Shown: positions 45,367 through 54,001 of the stretch, in pieces
Layout: each line of letters opens with the position of its first letter
How positions within the stretch are numbered: position 1 is the stretch's first letter
Assembly (NCBI RefSeq): GCF_005405585.1
Contig: NZ_BJEQ01000004.1
Coordinates: 124,001-188,000, forward strand
Direction of reading: 5' to 3'
Length of the DNA: 64,000 nt
From: Agarivorans sp. Toyoura001
GTDB taxonomy: Bacteria; Pseudomonadota; Gammaproteobacteria; Enterobacterales; Celerinatantimonadaceae
Program-made: the position numbers and the translations under genes
The notes under the pieces: model-generated
The model's database searches: none
What the model saw: the letters and a program-made list of their open reading frames with translations, nothing else
Told to the model about the DNA's origin: nothing

Positions 45367-45395
45367 GTGACAGTTAGCTTATCTAGACATGTCAG
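45367..45395 (-). promoter_or_regulatory. Pho-box-like half sites and operator-like motif upstream of phnC
   Basis: On the minus strand, CTGACAT (45395-45389) and CTGTCAC (45373-45367) are 22 bp apart, twice the 11-bp step of PhoB half-sites (consensus CTGTCAT). The middle repeat is poor. The plus-strand motif CTTATCTAGACATGTC (45378-45393) overlaps them and is shared with the phnE upstream region. Joint PhoB activation and PhnF repression would fit, but both are inference. Confidence 0.45.
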
Positions 45396-45735
45396 TTGGG
45401 TGACTTATTTGTGGCGATTTGGTTACAAATTCTTCAGGATTTAGTTGGCTAAGTAGGCTGGAAGATTTTTCTTAGAACTTGCTTATGAGCAATAAAAAGC
45501 CGTTTGATGGTGTTATACCAATGAGGAAGTTGCAGCTTTAGGGTTAAACAATGACGGGTTAGTTCCTCAATGCTTCTACTAAATATCGAGGGCTTGTTTA
45601 TAAGCACCAGCAGAAAGGTCTTTTTTGAATTTATTGAATAATCCGAGTGGGCTTAGTCACTCGGATTTATTATTGAGTTTACTTAATCGAATGCTTTCTA
45701 GATAAATGGAATTAAGTGAGCATTGTTGATTTAAA
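45396..45735. other. Intergenic region between phnC and the small membrane protein gene
   Basis: Apart from the terminator hairpin at 45641-45666 and any phnC promoter elements, no gene or repeat was found. Confidence 0.5.
45641..45672. terminator. Terminator hairpin of a repeated type (copy 1)
   Basis: A 9-bp perfect stem, ATCCGAGTG/CACTCGGAT (45641-45649 and 45658-45666), with loop GGCTTAGT is followed by T-rich sequence. A and T runs on both sides would let it work in either direction. The same stem with a loop sharing GCTTAGT recurs at 63094-63121. Confidence 0.7.
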
Positions 45736-46026
45736 TTAAGCTGCTTTAGTGTTTTCTTCAGTGGCGGTTTTTAGCATGTAAACACCACCTACAATGGCTG
45801 CAATACCAAATACAACAAACCCATAAGCTTTGTTTTTTTGTGCTTCTAATGCCGCATCTAAACCTAGCCCACCCAGTAAATCATTCCCAGCACCACCAAA
45901 TAAACCGCCTAAGGCCTGCGCTTGTTGCTCTGCGACTACGATGTCATTAAGGCTAAAGCCACCAATAGCAATTAGAATTACACCAATTACTGCCACAACG
46001 ATACCTACGGTTTTCTTAGTGCTCAT
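45736..46026 (-). CDS. Small two-TM membrane protein (96 aa), DUF3185-like
   Basis: Two hydrophobic segments (about residues 7-25 and 68-86) flank a Gly/Leu-rich middle (G-G-L-F-G-G-A-G-N-D-L-L-G-G-L-G-L). The general pattern resembles the DUF3185 family of small membrane proteins, but the match is from memory of the pattern only. It has no known function. It stands alone between two terminator-like hairpins (45641-45666 and 46303-46335). Confidence 0.6.
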   Translation of the reverse strand: MSTKKTVGIVVAVIGVILIAIGGFSLNDIVVAEQQAQALGGLFGGAGNDLLGGLGLDAALEAQKNKAYGFVVFGIAAIVGGVYMLKTATEENTKAA

Positions 46027-46360
46027 TTTAGAATTTCCTTATTAATCAGTTATCTGAGCGCGAAATATAGCATCGGTAAAACTAATAACAATATGCCGAG
46101 AATCGGATGCTTGTTTGCTGTTCGTATAACTAAAATAGCTAAAAAAATTCGTTGGATTTTGTAAGGATTGTGACTTATTTGTCTTGTGTGATGGTGTTTA
46201 TTTGCTGTTGTTTTTATAAAGCTTATAAATTAATCAAGCTGATCTTGAATGGAAAGTTTAGGGTTTGTTTTTACCAGGAATGAGAACGGTATTTTAATAG
46301 ATAAAGGCGAAACTAAGGGTTTTAGTTTCGCCTTTGTTACTGTTTGCTTACCAGTTTAGC
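46027..46360. other. Intergenic, about 330 bp, AT-rich, with one terminator
   Basis: The region holds the promoter side of the small membrane protein gene and the terminator of the HAD gene. Nothing else was seen. Confidence 0.5.
46303..46335 (-). terminator. Terminator after the HAD phosphatase gene
   Basis: A 13-bp perfect stem, AAAGGCGAAACTA and complement (46303-46315 and 46323-46335), lies 25 bp after the stop of the HAD gene. The following T-tract is short. Confidence 0.65.
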
Positions 46361-47185
46361 TTAACTGGTTGGGCAAAGCGTATTTAGTACGTTTTCTTCA
46401 ATGGCTACAGCAACCCCATCTTCTTTATTGCTTGGGGCTAGGTAATTAGCCATTGCTTTAATTTCAGGATCGGCGTTTGCCATCGCAACCGCTAAACCCG
46501 CGTATTGCAGCATGTGGCGGTCGTTGTCGGCGTCACCAGCACACATTACCTGAGATGCATTTAAACCCAAGATATTGGCTAGCTGTTCTACACCCACACC
46601 TTTGTTGCTGTTACGGTGTAAAAACTCTAAGAAAAACGGTGCACTACGCACTACTGTGTATTGTTCGCGTAACTCAGCAGGCAAGTTGGCAATAGCTTTG
46701 TCGAGTATGCTTTCTTCAGCTACAAACATAATTTTAGTTAATGCATCGTTGGCATCTAAACTAGCAAAATCAATTTCTTTTACGTCCATGCCATTAATTG
46801 ACGATTCAATGTCTGTCCATGGGTTGTGTTGCTGGGTAATGAGGCCGTGTTCAGCCGAAAAGGCGTGAACAAAAACGCCCAACTGCTCAGCAATGCGAGC
46901 TAAAGAAATACCGTCGGAACCGAGTAACGTGGTTTTATGAATCACTTCACCGCTGCCCACTCGCTGCACTAATGAGCCATTGTAAGAGATTACAAAGTCT
47001 TCATCACTGGTCAGCTCTAATTGCTCAAGGTAAGGGCGCAAGCCTTGTAGTGGGCGGCCAGAGGCAAGCACTACTTTTACACCCGCTTGTTTAGCTTGTT
47101 GAATAGCTTGATAAGTACGAGGGGTAATTCTTTTCTCGTCATTGAGAAGTGTGCCGTCCATATCTAGGGCAATAAGTTTAATCAT
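46361..47185 (-). CDS. yidA: Cof-type HAD-superfamily sugar phosphatase, YidA-like
   Basis: The N-terminus I-A-L-D-M-D-G-T-L-L carries the nucleophile Asp. Motif II is L-A-S-G-R-P, and C-A-G-D-A-D-N-D is the final metal motif, which together mark the Cof/HAD-IIB type. The length of 274 residues is close to E. coli YidA (270). The enzyme dephosphorylates sugar phosphates in the cytoplasm. I start at the ATG at 47185. The frame extends upstream to 47248, but those residues are not homologous to the family start. Confidence 0.85.
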   Translation of the reverse strand: MIKLIALDMDGTLLNDEKRITPRTYQAIQQAKQAGVKVVLASGRPLQGLRPYLEQLELTSDEDFVISYNGSLVQRVGSGEVIHKTTLLGSDGISLARIAEQLGVFVHAFSAEHGLITQQHNPWTDIESSINGMDVKEIDFASLDANDALTKIMFVAEESILDKAIANLPAELREQYTVVRSAPFFLEFLHRNSNKGVGVEQLANILGLNASQVMCAGDADNDRHMLQYAGLAVAMANADPEIKAMANYLAPSNKEDGVAVAIEENVLNTLCPTS

Positions 47186-47540
47186 ATTTGGGGCAAACCT
47201 TTGGTAAGAGCTAAACCAGACAGCGTTAGCTAACAGCGAACATTGCATAAACGAGCGAGGATTTTACACTAAAAATATGACGACTGTATAAACTAGATCA
47301 ATGCTTAATAAATCAGCGCCGAGCATGTTAACTGATGGTTAATTTGATAGCCTCTTTTACGGCATTATCGTGACTAAAAATTCGGCACTAAAGCTATTAC
47401 AAATTAATTCAAGTACTTATTCTTAAGTTATGATTTTATTGACTATTATTCTGTTTTGTTAGTAGATAATGGAAATTCTTAATCTGTTATGTGTAAGTCG
47501 GCAATTCGCTAGTCATCATTTATAAGCAACAAGGTAATCC
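47186..47540. other. Intergenic, about 355 bp, AT-rich, no feature seen
   Basis: This is the divergent promoter region between the HAD gene and the DUF2971 gene. No dyad or gene worth naming was found. Confidence 0.5.
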
Positions 47541-48344
47541 ATGAGTAAATCTTGCTACCACTACACGAGTATTGAGGCTCTTTATAATATCGTTACGAAT
47601 AAGTCATTACATTTTGGTAGCTTCGGGATGATGAATGATCCTCTTGAAACTAAAGTAGATGACGAATTGTTGCGTGAAGCGTATGCAAATGAGTTCAGTG
47701 AAGCAGAGCTGCCTCCGGAGTTTTACTTTAAACGCAGTAACAGTGACGAGTTTCAATATGTGTCATTCGGTTTCTCTACATCCAAGATCGAAGATGATTT
47801 GACTCAGTGGAGGTCTTATACACAAAAAGGCCTAGGAGTTTGCATCGAATTTGATCAAGATGAATTGGAGAAACAGGTATTTAAATTACTAAGGGATGAT
47901 AAAGCCGTATCACACGAATGCGTATACCGCGAAGAAGAAAAGCGAGACTTGTTCATAAAGTATGTGCAATCAGTAAGAGATAATAACTGGTACAAATCTA
48001 TGAATCGCTCTCATCCCCAATTTTTGAATCATATCCACTTTGCGTCAAACTATATTACCTCGCTACAAGAAATGGCTATTCAAATGAAACATGAATCATT
48101 TGCGGCTGAGTCAGAAGTTCGCTTTTTTATTTTCCAAGACAATTTTAACGGAGATATAAAGATTAAGCCTTGTTCATTGGGGTTAACTCGTTATGTTTGT
48201 GTACCGATTACACCCGAATGCATTAAGTCAATTAGGACTGGACCTTTAGTGGATAAACGAAATAGTTTTATGATCTCAGATTTGTTCTTTTCCAATATGG
48301 GTACACTAGTAGAGGTAACTGAAACTGCTTCTCCATATGTGTAA
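47541..48344 (+). CDS. DUF2971-domain protein (267 aa)
   Basis: The start Y-H-Y-T-S-I-E-A-L-Y-N-I and the following L-H-F-G-S-F-G-M-M-N-D-P-L-E are the hallmark of DUF2971. So is the central F-G-F-S-T, then L-T-Q-W-R-S-Y-T and a G-V-C-I-E-F strand. The family is often found in phage-defence or mobile regions and has no established activity. The arrangement of conserved H-Y-T, N-D-P, W-x-x-Y and E residues recalls ADP-ribosyl-transferring folds, a guess only. AAGG precedes the ATG. It is a single gene on the plus strand, AT-rich compared with the phn genes. Confidence 0.8.
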   Translation: MSKSCYHYTSIEALYNIVTNKSLHFGSFGMMNDPLETKVDDELLREAYANEFSEAELPPEFYFKRSNSDEFQYVSFGFSTSKIEDDLTQWRSYTQKGLGVCIEFDQDELEKQVFKLLRDDKAVSHECVYREEEKRDLFIKYVQSVRDNNWYKSMNRSHPQFLNHIHFASNYITSLQEMAIQMKHESFAAESEVRFFIFQDNFNGDIKIKPCSLGLTRYVCVPITPECIKSIRTGPLVDKRNSFMISDLFFSNMGTLVEVTETASPYV

Positions 48345-48457
48345 AGCACTTTAAGCGTGTTCTTACGCAGGTATATTAAAACCTTCGGTTAATTTAGCGC
48401 TGTACTTGGCAAGTTTAGTTAAGATTATTACATGTTGTACCAAAGAGACCTTCATTT

Positions 48458-49033
48458 ATGCCTGAGGCAGATTCATTGAACACTATGTCATTTGCTACAC
48501 CCCAAGAACTTGGCGACTGGCTGCGACTTAACCACGATTTCAAAACCGAACTTTGGGTGAAGATATTCAAGAAAAATAGCGGAATTGAGAGCGTGACATG
48601 GAATGATGTTGTTATTGAGGCGCTATGTTGGGGATGGATTGATGGTATTAAGAAGTCCATCGATGAGCAGGCTTATATTCAACGCATTACACCTAGAAAG
48701 AAACGCAGTAACTGGTCTAAAAGAAACACCGAGCATGCAGAACGCTTGATTGCGGAAAACCGCATGATGGAAGCTGGGCTTGCGCATATTCGGGATGCTA
48801 AAGCTGACGGGCGCTGGAAAAGCGCTTATGTGGTAAGTGAAATGGAAGTGCCAATAGATTTTCTCGAAGCACTAGAGGACAAGCCTCAAGCGAAAGCGTT
48901 TTTTGATACCCTTACTAAATCGAGTCGTTATGTTATCGCTTATGGATTAATCAGTGCCAAGAAACCTGATACCAGATTAAAACGGTTTACTAAGTACTTG
49001 GACATGCTTATCCGCAAAGAAAAGCCCAAGTAA
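48458..49033 (+). CDS. YdeI/OmpD-associated family protein (191 aa)
   Basis: The sequence carries the family pattern: W-V-K-I-F-K-K-N-S-G-I, then V-I-E-A-L-C-W-G-W-I-D-G-I-K-K, followed by Q-R-I-T-P-R-K-K-R-S-N-W-S-K-R-N and a second domain with a helical hairpin. The family is linked to resistance to cationic peptides in Salmonella, but its biochemistry is unknown. The ribosome site is weak; a second in-frame ATG at 48485 is an alternative start. Confidence 0.8.
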   Translation: MPEADSLNTMSFATPQELGDWLRLNHDFKTELWVKIFKKNSGIESVTWNDVVIEALCWGWIDGIKKSIDEQAYIQRITPRKKRSNWSKRNTEHAERLIAENRMMEAGLAHIRDAKADGRWKSAYVVSEMEVPIDFLEALEDKPQAKAFFDTLTKSSRYVIAYGLISAKKPDTRLKRFTKYLDMLIRKEKPK

Positions 49034-49182
49034 CCATCATTCGACTTACCAAGTGTTGAACGGATGTTGTTGCAAAAAACCGCATGCCTATTCTTAGTTA
49101 TTGACACCGAATGACTTCACCATCGTGATTCCACTCATCTCTACCAAGTTAGCGAGAAATCCGCATTGCAAAAGGAAATATC

Positions 49183-49680
49183 ATGACCTTATTCCCAATT
49201 AGCACTTCGCAAGATATTCAAACAGTGGCTGCGCTGGCCAGAGAGATTTGGCTTGAGCACTTCACGCCGATTATTGGGAAAGACCAAGTGGAGTATATGC
49301 TGGCCAACTATCATTCTTTAGACAGAATTAGTGAGCAAATTAAATCTGAGAATTACCACTATTACTTATTGCAACATAATGGCGATACCGCGGGGTATCT
49401 GGGTATTCAACTGACAGGAAGTGGTTTATTTTTGAGTAAGCTGTATGTGCGTCATTCGGCGCGTGGTTTAGGTGTGGGAAAAGCGGCAATGGCGTTTGCT
49501 CAGCAGTTTGCCAAAGACAATGGTGCTTCAAACGTAAATCTTACAGTAAACCGACATAATCACGACTCAATTGCTGCTTACTTAAAAATGGGCTTTGTTA
49601 AAGTAAGAGAAGAATGTGCAGATATTGGTCAAGGTTACGTGATGGATGATTGGATTATGGAACTGAGTATTAAGCCATAG
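49183..49680 (+). CDS. GNAT-family N-acetyltransferase (165 aa)
   Basis: The acetyl-CoA motif R-H-S-A-R-G-L-G-V-G-K-A-A-M lies near residues 88-101, preceded by the L-S-K-L-Y-V strand. Y-L-K-M-G-F marks the end of the fold. AAAGGAA precedes the ATG. The substrate cannot be told. It is followed 66 bp later by a second GNAT-containing gene. Confidence 0.85.
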   Translation: MTLFPISTSQDIQTVAALAREIWLEHFTPIIGKDQVEYMLANYHSLDRISEQIKSENYHYYLLQHNGDTAGYLGIQLTGSGLFLSKLYVRHSARGLGVGKAAMAFAQQFAKDNGASNVNLTVNRHNHDSIAAYLKMGFVKVREECADIGQGYVMDDWIMELSIKP

Positions 49681-49746
49681 CGTTGTTTTGTGTAGTTGTT
49701 TAGCCACGTAAAAGTATTACTGCTTAGCCTATAACAAGGACTTATT

Positions 49747-51081
49747 GTGAAAAGTATTGCTGATGATTTATTGCTTCAACATAGCTGGTCTGAAGAATAC
49801 CGAGCAACGGTTGCTGAGCTTTACGAGCAGGCTTTTGGACAAAAGTTTGCTTTGGCGATTAACCAACAGAGTGTGCGGGTTAGGGTATTAGCAGAGGCGT
49901 TTAAGCCTGAATATTCGTTTGTTGTCATGCATCAACAAAAAGTGGTGGCTGTCGCGGGTTTTCAAACACCGCAGGGTAGCTTTACGTCAGACATTGCTTG
50001 GGCTGGTTTATCCCGAATTCTTGGCTCGATTAAAGGGCTTTGGGCTGCAGCGGTGTTTAGTTTTTTTGAACGTAAAGCGAGCGCAAAAACCTTAGTAATG
50101 GACGGAATTGTTGTTGCCGAGGGGTATCGTGGCTTAGGCCTTGGCTCTATGCTTCTCGATAAAATTGTTGAGCATGCTACAGAGCTAGGGTTTGAACGGG
50201 TTCGTTTAGACGTTATTAATAGCAATCCAAGAGCCAAAAAGCTTTACCTAGCAAAAGGCTTTGAAATCGTTAGCTCTGATTATTACCCCTACCTAAAATG
50301 GTTACTGGGTTTTAGCGGTTCTAGCACATTAGAATACCTAACAGCTGCACCCTCTCTTTCTCCACAAACAGAGCCATTGATGAACAAACCAGCAATGTAT
50401 TCTACTTATGCCAAAGAATACGATGTGGCTATTCAAGACAACATTTATAACGCCCATTACGAGCGACCTTCTTTACAAGCCATGTTGGGAGATGTGCAGG
50501 GTAAACATGTGCTTGATTTAGGCTGTGGCTCTGGCGTTTATGCTGAATATTTACTAACAAATAGGGCGAGTGTCACCGCGATTGATAATTCAGAAGAAAT
50601 GGTGTCACTGGTTAAGCAAAAGCTGGGATCGCAGCTTAAGGTGTATCAACAAGATTTAGCCAAGGGCTTGCCGCAAGAGCAAAATCAGCAATTTGATGTA
50701 GTGATTTGCCCACAGATGCTTCATTACTTGGAAGATCTAAATCCGCTGTTTGCCGCTGTTAAACGGGTACTTAAACCGCAAGGGTGTTTTGTATTTTCAA
50801 CTCATCATCCATTAATTGATTTTGAGGCCAGCCCCAGTGGGAACTATTTTGCGACAGAGCTGATTACCGAAGAGTGGGATACAGTAGGTAAACCGGTTTC
50901 TGTGAGTTTTTACCGCCGTTCTTTATCTGCCTTAATCTCTGCCCTTACCAATAACGGGATGTTGCTGAGTGAGCTTAGCGAGGGTAAACCCAGCGAAGCT
51001 TTAAAAGAATTATCTCCAGAGCATTTCTTGCGCTTGTCTCAGCATCCGCAGTTCATTTTTGTAAAGTGTATTTTGGCTTAA
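49747..51081 (+). CDS. GNAT acetyltransferase / SAM-dependent methyltransferase fusion (444 aa)
   Basis: One uninterrupted frame joins two enzymes. Residues 1-185 are a GNAT domain with the acetyl-CoA motif R-G-L-G-L-G-S-M-L. Residues about 210-444 are a class I methyltransferase with the SAM motif V-L-D-L-G-C-G-S-G near residue 255, V-T-A-I-D-N-S in motif II and D-V-V-I-C-P-Q in motif IV. The linker (about 188-210) contains an internal Met (M-N-K-P-A-M-Y) where a methyltransferase gene could once have started. Translation begins at GTG 49747 with AAGGA upstream. Joint modification of one substrate is possible; none is known. Confidence 0.85.
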   Translation: MKSIADDLLLQHSWSEEYRATVAELYEQAFGQKFALAINQQSVRVRVLAEAFKPEYSFVVMHQQKVVAVAGFQTPQGSFTSDIAWAGLSRILGSIKGLWAAAVFSFFERKASAKTLVMDGIVVAEGYRGLGLGSMLLDKIVEHATELGFERVRLDVINSNPRAKKLYLAKGFEIVSSDYYPYLKWLLGFSGSSTLEYLTAAPSLSPQTEPLMNKPAMYSTYAKEYDVAIQDNIYNAHYERPSLQAMLGDVQGKHVLDLGCGSGVYAEYLLTNRASVTAIDNSEEMVSLVKQKLGSQLKVYQQDLAKGLPQEQNQQFDVVICPQMLHYLEDLNPLFAAVKRVLKPQGCFVFSTHHPLIDFEASPSGNYFATELITEEWDTVGKPVSVSFYRRSLSALISALTNNGMLLSELSEGKPSEALKELSPEHFLRLSQHPQFIFVKCILA

Positions 51082-51091
51082 TGTTGACTTT

Positions 51092-51116
51092 AAAAAGGCC
51101 GCCAATAGGCAGCCTT
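51092..51116. terminator. Convergent terminator between the fusion gene and the cellulase
   Basis: A stem, AAGGCCGCC/GGCAGCCTT (51095-51103 and 51108-51116, one mismatch), is followed on the minus strand by T residues. It lies 60 bp after the cellulase stop and just after the convergent gene's stop. Confidence 0.65.
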
Positions 51117-51177
51117 GGTTAGGTTTACGTTTCAGCGTTAGCGAAATGCTATCTGAAATTAGGGTTACGCTTTTTAA

Positions 51178-53694
51178 TTACTTTACGCTACAGCTAGGCT
51201 TAACAAAACTCTGATTAGCATCGTAAGTTCCTTGGAAGCCAAACTCTGTTACGCCGTTGGTTGCAATGACCCCGTTATAGCTTTTGTTGCTCGCCGTTAT
51301 TGAGGTAGCCTCACTTTCAAAATCAGCATTCCAGCTATTGTTTACTGCTACAGGCAAAGCAAAATCTACTTGTACCTGCCAGTGTTTACTGGCCTGCTTG
51401 CCTTGGTTATTTACTTCGACATAGGCCACAAATCCGCCAGTCCAATTGTCAATTCGCTTGACTGTACAGCTGATAAGCGGGTCTGTTGCTGGGTCAACTG
51501 GGTCAACTGGGTCAACTGGGTCAACTGGGTCAACTGGGTCAACTGGAGCTATTGGGCCTGCGGGCTCACTTCCCCAAATTACCTTGCCTTCAGCATCGTA
51601 AAGTACAATGTATTCAGCAGGGCTAAAGCTTTCTGCGTTTAAGCCTTGGCTTGACGGATCGTTAGTAAAATCCCAACCGCTTTGAACGTAATCACCCATG
51701 TATAACTCTAATTGAGCGCTTTTTTGACTGTCGCCTACCGGAGAAATTACCCCTCCTAAGCCCTCAATATAATACAAGCCATTTTCACTTCCCCAGGCAT
51801 GTAGTGGGAAGCTCTTGTTCAGTTGGTTTGAGTCATAGTAAGCCGATACCACTAATTGCTCGGCACTAAAACCTTTGGCTATTTCATCGCTCATATCAAA
51901 GTAATAGCGAAAACGGATATCGCTTAATTCTTGAGGAGGGTAGGCCGTTTCATTAGTTAGTCGCAGGTTGATTAAAGCGCCAGAGGTATTGCCGTTACCA
52001 CTAGGGTAAGCAATTTTTGCGTCTATTCTCGCTCCGCTGTTGCCTCGTGCTTCAGGGGTAGGGAAATCAACTAAACCTTGGCCACCATATAGATTTACCA
52101 TACCGGCTAAAGCGCCGGTAAACCCTGCATTCATATCGGTGGCTACTTCTGTCATTGGGAAGTCAGCGCGATCACTTGAGAAGTTGTCGTTATCATCAGG
52201 CCCACCCGCTAATGCGCCATACAAAATGTGTTTGGGAATAGTGGGGTTGTTAATATCATTGGTGCTGCTGCCATGCGACGAGCGGTGGTGTGCTGCGGTT
52301 TGCCAGTTGTCGCCGTAACCCACCATGTAGCTAATTTTGTATGGGTTATCACCCAAAATGTAGTTGATTTGATTGGTGGCGAAGTCGGCGAGTTGTTGCT
52401 GAAAACCAAGTTGTTGCTGAGTCTTGTCTAAATAGTTTCTATGAACCAATGCAAGCATAGCCGCCATTGCCGATGCGCGCGCCGAAGCAAAACCATCCAG
52501 ATAGACCATGCCGCCGGGAGTATAACGTTTGTTATTTAGCATTTGCTCAAGGTAGTTAGTGCTATGCAGCTGGTAGTCATAAAAGCCATTAACTCGGTCA
52601 CTGGCACTAAGGCTTGAATCCTCAAGGTAACTGTCTTTAGTGGCAACGGTTTGCATTAAGTAATAAACCGCGTTGCGAATATCATCCCAAGCTGGGTACC
52701 AAGCAAAGTGACCTGTGTTGTCGGCAATCGCGGTATAGCCGGCTTCTGCCTTATGTAAATAGTCGACTTTTTGGGTCGCCAAATATAACCAACCTGCCGC
52801 CCACGGGATCTCATCTTTAGCACCAGACGTTGAGTTATAGTAGCTTTCTGCGTAGTTGTTCCCTAGGTCGTCTACTAATGATTTGGTGTAAGTGCCTGGA
52901 TTACCTTTACCATTGTGATCAAAGTCTTTAGTGGCATAGGCGAAGCTAAATAGTTGCTCTGCGTGTTTAAGTAGCTCGGCAGCATATTCAGCATCTTTGG
53001 GGTTGTTGATGCTGTTTTTCTTAAAAATGATTGAGGCAATAGTGAGTGCCGCAGCCGTTTGCCCCACCAAATCGGCGCCCGGTTTTTCTAAGGTAAGTTT
53101 TAATGCAGGGCGGTAACTTTCATTGCCATGAAGGCGTTTTAACTCTGGCCCTTGAACCTCTGGTGGAGCCCACAAAGAGTGGTCTATTTGGCCATCACCC
53201 ACTTGAGCGTAAAATTCGTTCTCTGCTACGTGCGCTTTAAGAAAGTAATCACTTACCCAGCGCATGTTATCGAGTGCATAAGGGAGCTGGCCTGATAGTT
53301 CATAAGCATCCCAAAACTCCAAGATACCCCAACCAAAAACACTGGCAGAAAATGCCATAGGTAAACCAAACTTAACGTGATCGCCAGCATCACTCCAACC
53401 ACCGGTTAAATCGAGCGATATTTGCTGTTTGAATTGGTTGTATTGGCCATCATCTAAATAAGAATCGCCGCGCCATTCTACTCGGTTGGGTAAAAAGCCA
53501 TTATGGAGGGGGTTAGCAAGAAAGTTGTTATCTTGGCGGGGAAGCGGGCCAGAGCGTTGGGTATCGTAAAAATATACGGATTTTTGTAGTGCTTCGGCGT
53601 AGTTATGATTTGCTTCGACGGCGTATAACGAGAAGCTACACATAGTGAAACAAGTACTGATAATCGCAGGGATTACCTTCGGTAAAACCGACAT
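51178..53694 (-). CDS. Secreted GH9 cellulase with CBM3 and CBM2 (838 aa)
   Basis: A signal peptide (about 1-25) is followed by a GH9 catalytic domain to about residue 540. It holds the catalytic Asp pair (W-S-D-A-G-D-H-V-K-F) and the acid Glu (M-T-E-V-A-T-D-M-N-A, near 513). A CBM3-like module follows (about 545-712; R-F-R-Y-Y-F-D-M-S, then Y-M-G-D-Y-V-Q-S-G-W-D). Next come a Pro-Val-Asp repeat linker and a CBM2 (about 738-838) with the usual Cys at each end, W-x-x-G-F and F-G-F-Q-G. It hydrolyses cellulose or similar beta-1,4-glucans outside the cell. GH9 enzymes fused to a CBM3c are often processive endoglucanases. AAGGAG precedes the ATG. It stands alone. Confidence 0.93.
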   Translation of the reverse strand: MSVLPKVIPAIISTCFTMCSFSLYAVEANHNYAEALQKSVYFYDTQRSGPLPRQDNNFLANPLHNGFLPNRVEWRGDSYLDDGQYNQFKQQISLDLTGGWSDAGDHVKFGLPMAFSASVFGWGILEFWDAYELSGQLPYALDNMRWVSDYFLKAHVAENEFYAQVGDGQIDHSLWAPPEVQGPELKRLHGNESYRPALKLTLEKPGADLVGQTAAALTIASIIFKKNSINNPKDAEYAAELLKHAEQLFSFAYATKDFDHNGKGNPGTYTKSLVDDLGNNYAESYYNSTSGAKDEIPWAAGWLYLATQKVDYLHKAEAGYTAIADNTGHFAWYPAWDDIRNAVYYLMQTVATKDSYLEDSSLSASDRVNGFYDYQLHSTNYLEQMLNNKRYTPGGMVYLDGFASARASAMAAMLALVHRNYLDKTQQQLGFQQQLADFATNQINYILGDNPYKISYMVGYGDNWQTAAHHRSSHGSSTNDINNPTIPKHILYGALAGGPDDNDNFSSDRADFPMTEVATDMNAGFTGALAGMVNLYGGQGLVDFPTPEARGNSGARIDAKIAYPSGNGNTSGALINLRLTNETAYPPQELSDIRFRYYFDMSDEIAKGFSAEQLVVSAYYDSNQLNKSFPLHAWGSENGLYYIEGLGGVISPVGDSQKSAQLELYMGDYVQSGWDFTNDPSSQGLNAESFSPAEYIVLYDAEGKVIWGSEPAGPIAPVDPVDPVDPVDPVDPVDPATDPLISCTVKRIDNWTGGFVAYVEVNNQGKQASKHWQVQVDFALPVAVNNSWNADFESEATSITASNKSYNGVIATNGVTEFGFQGTYDANQSFVKPSCSVK
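51491..51544 (-). repeat. 9-bp microsatellite encoding the Pro-Val-Asp linker, six units
   Basis: GGGTCAACT is repeated six times without error, coding for six Pro-Val-Asp units between CBM3 and CBM2. The unit is a multiple of three, so slippage would change linker length but not the frame. Confidence 0.95.
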
Positions 53695-54001
53695 TCGAAA
53701 ACTCCTTTTAATAGTTCAGCCCCAATATTATTGACGCTAATAGTGATACAAATTTACTTTGTGCTATTAAAAAGAAAGCTTATTGATTTTTTTGTTTTTA
53801 ATGGTATGGGTTTATTTTTAGGCTTGCAAGAATTAGTTTCGACTAAAAGGCTGATTGAAGTCATTGAGGTAAATTAGCGGGTGTTTTTTAACACTGGATT
53901 AACAAAAAAGTCTTATAGATGAGATGTTTGCCTCTGCTTTTCTAGGTTTATCTCAAAAAGAATAAGAGTGAGCAGCCTGGATTAGCTGCTCACTTAGTGG
54001 T
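53695..54001. other. Intergenic, about 300 bp, with one terminator
   Basis: This is the upstream region of the cellulase gene, AT-rich, with no recognisable operator. The terminator of the adhesin gene lies at its right end. Confidence 0.5.
53967..53994 (-). terminator. Terminator of the YadA-like adhesin gene
   Basis: AGTGAGCAGC and its exact complement (53967-53976, 53985-53994) with an 8-nt loop are followed on the minus strand by CTTATTCTTTTT. Confidence 0.8.

Noticed and set aside
48415-48660. Minus-strand frame opposite the YdeI-like gene
   Set aside because: No ribosome site or family features; the plus-strand gene has clear family motifs.
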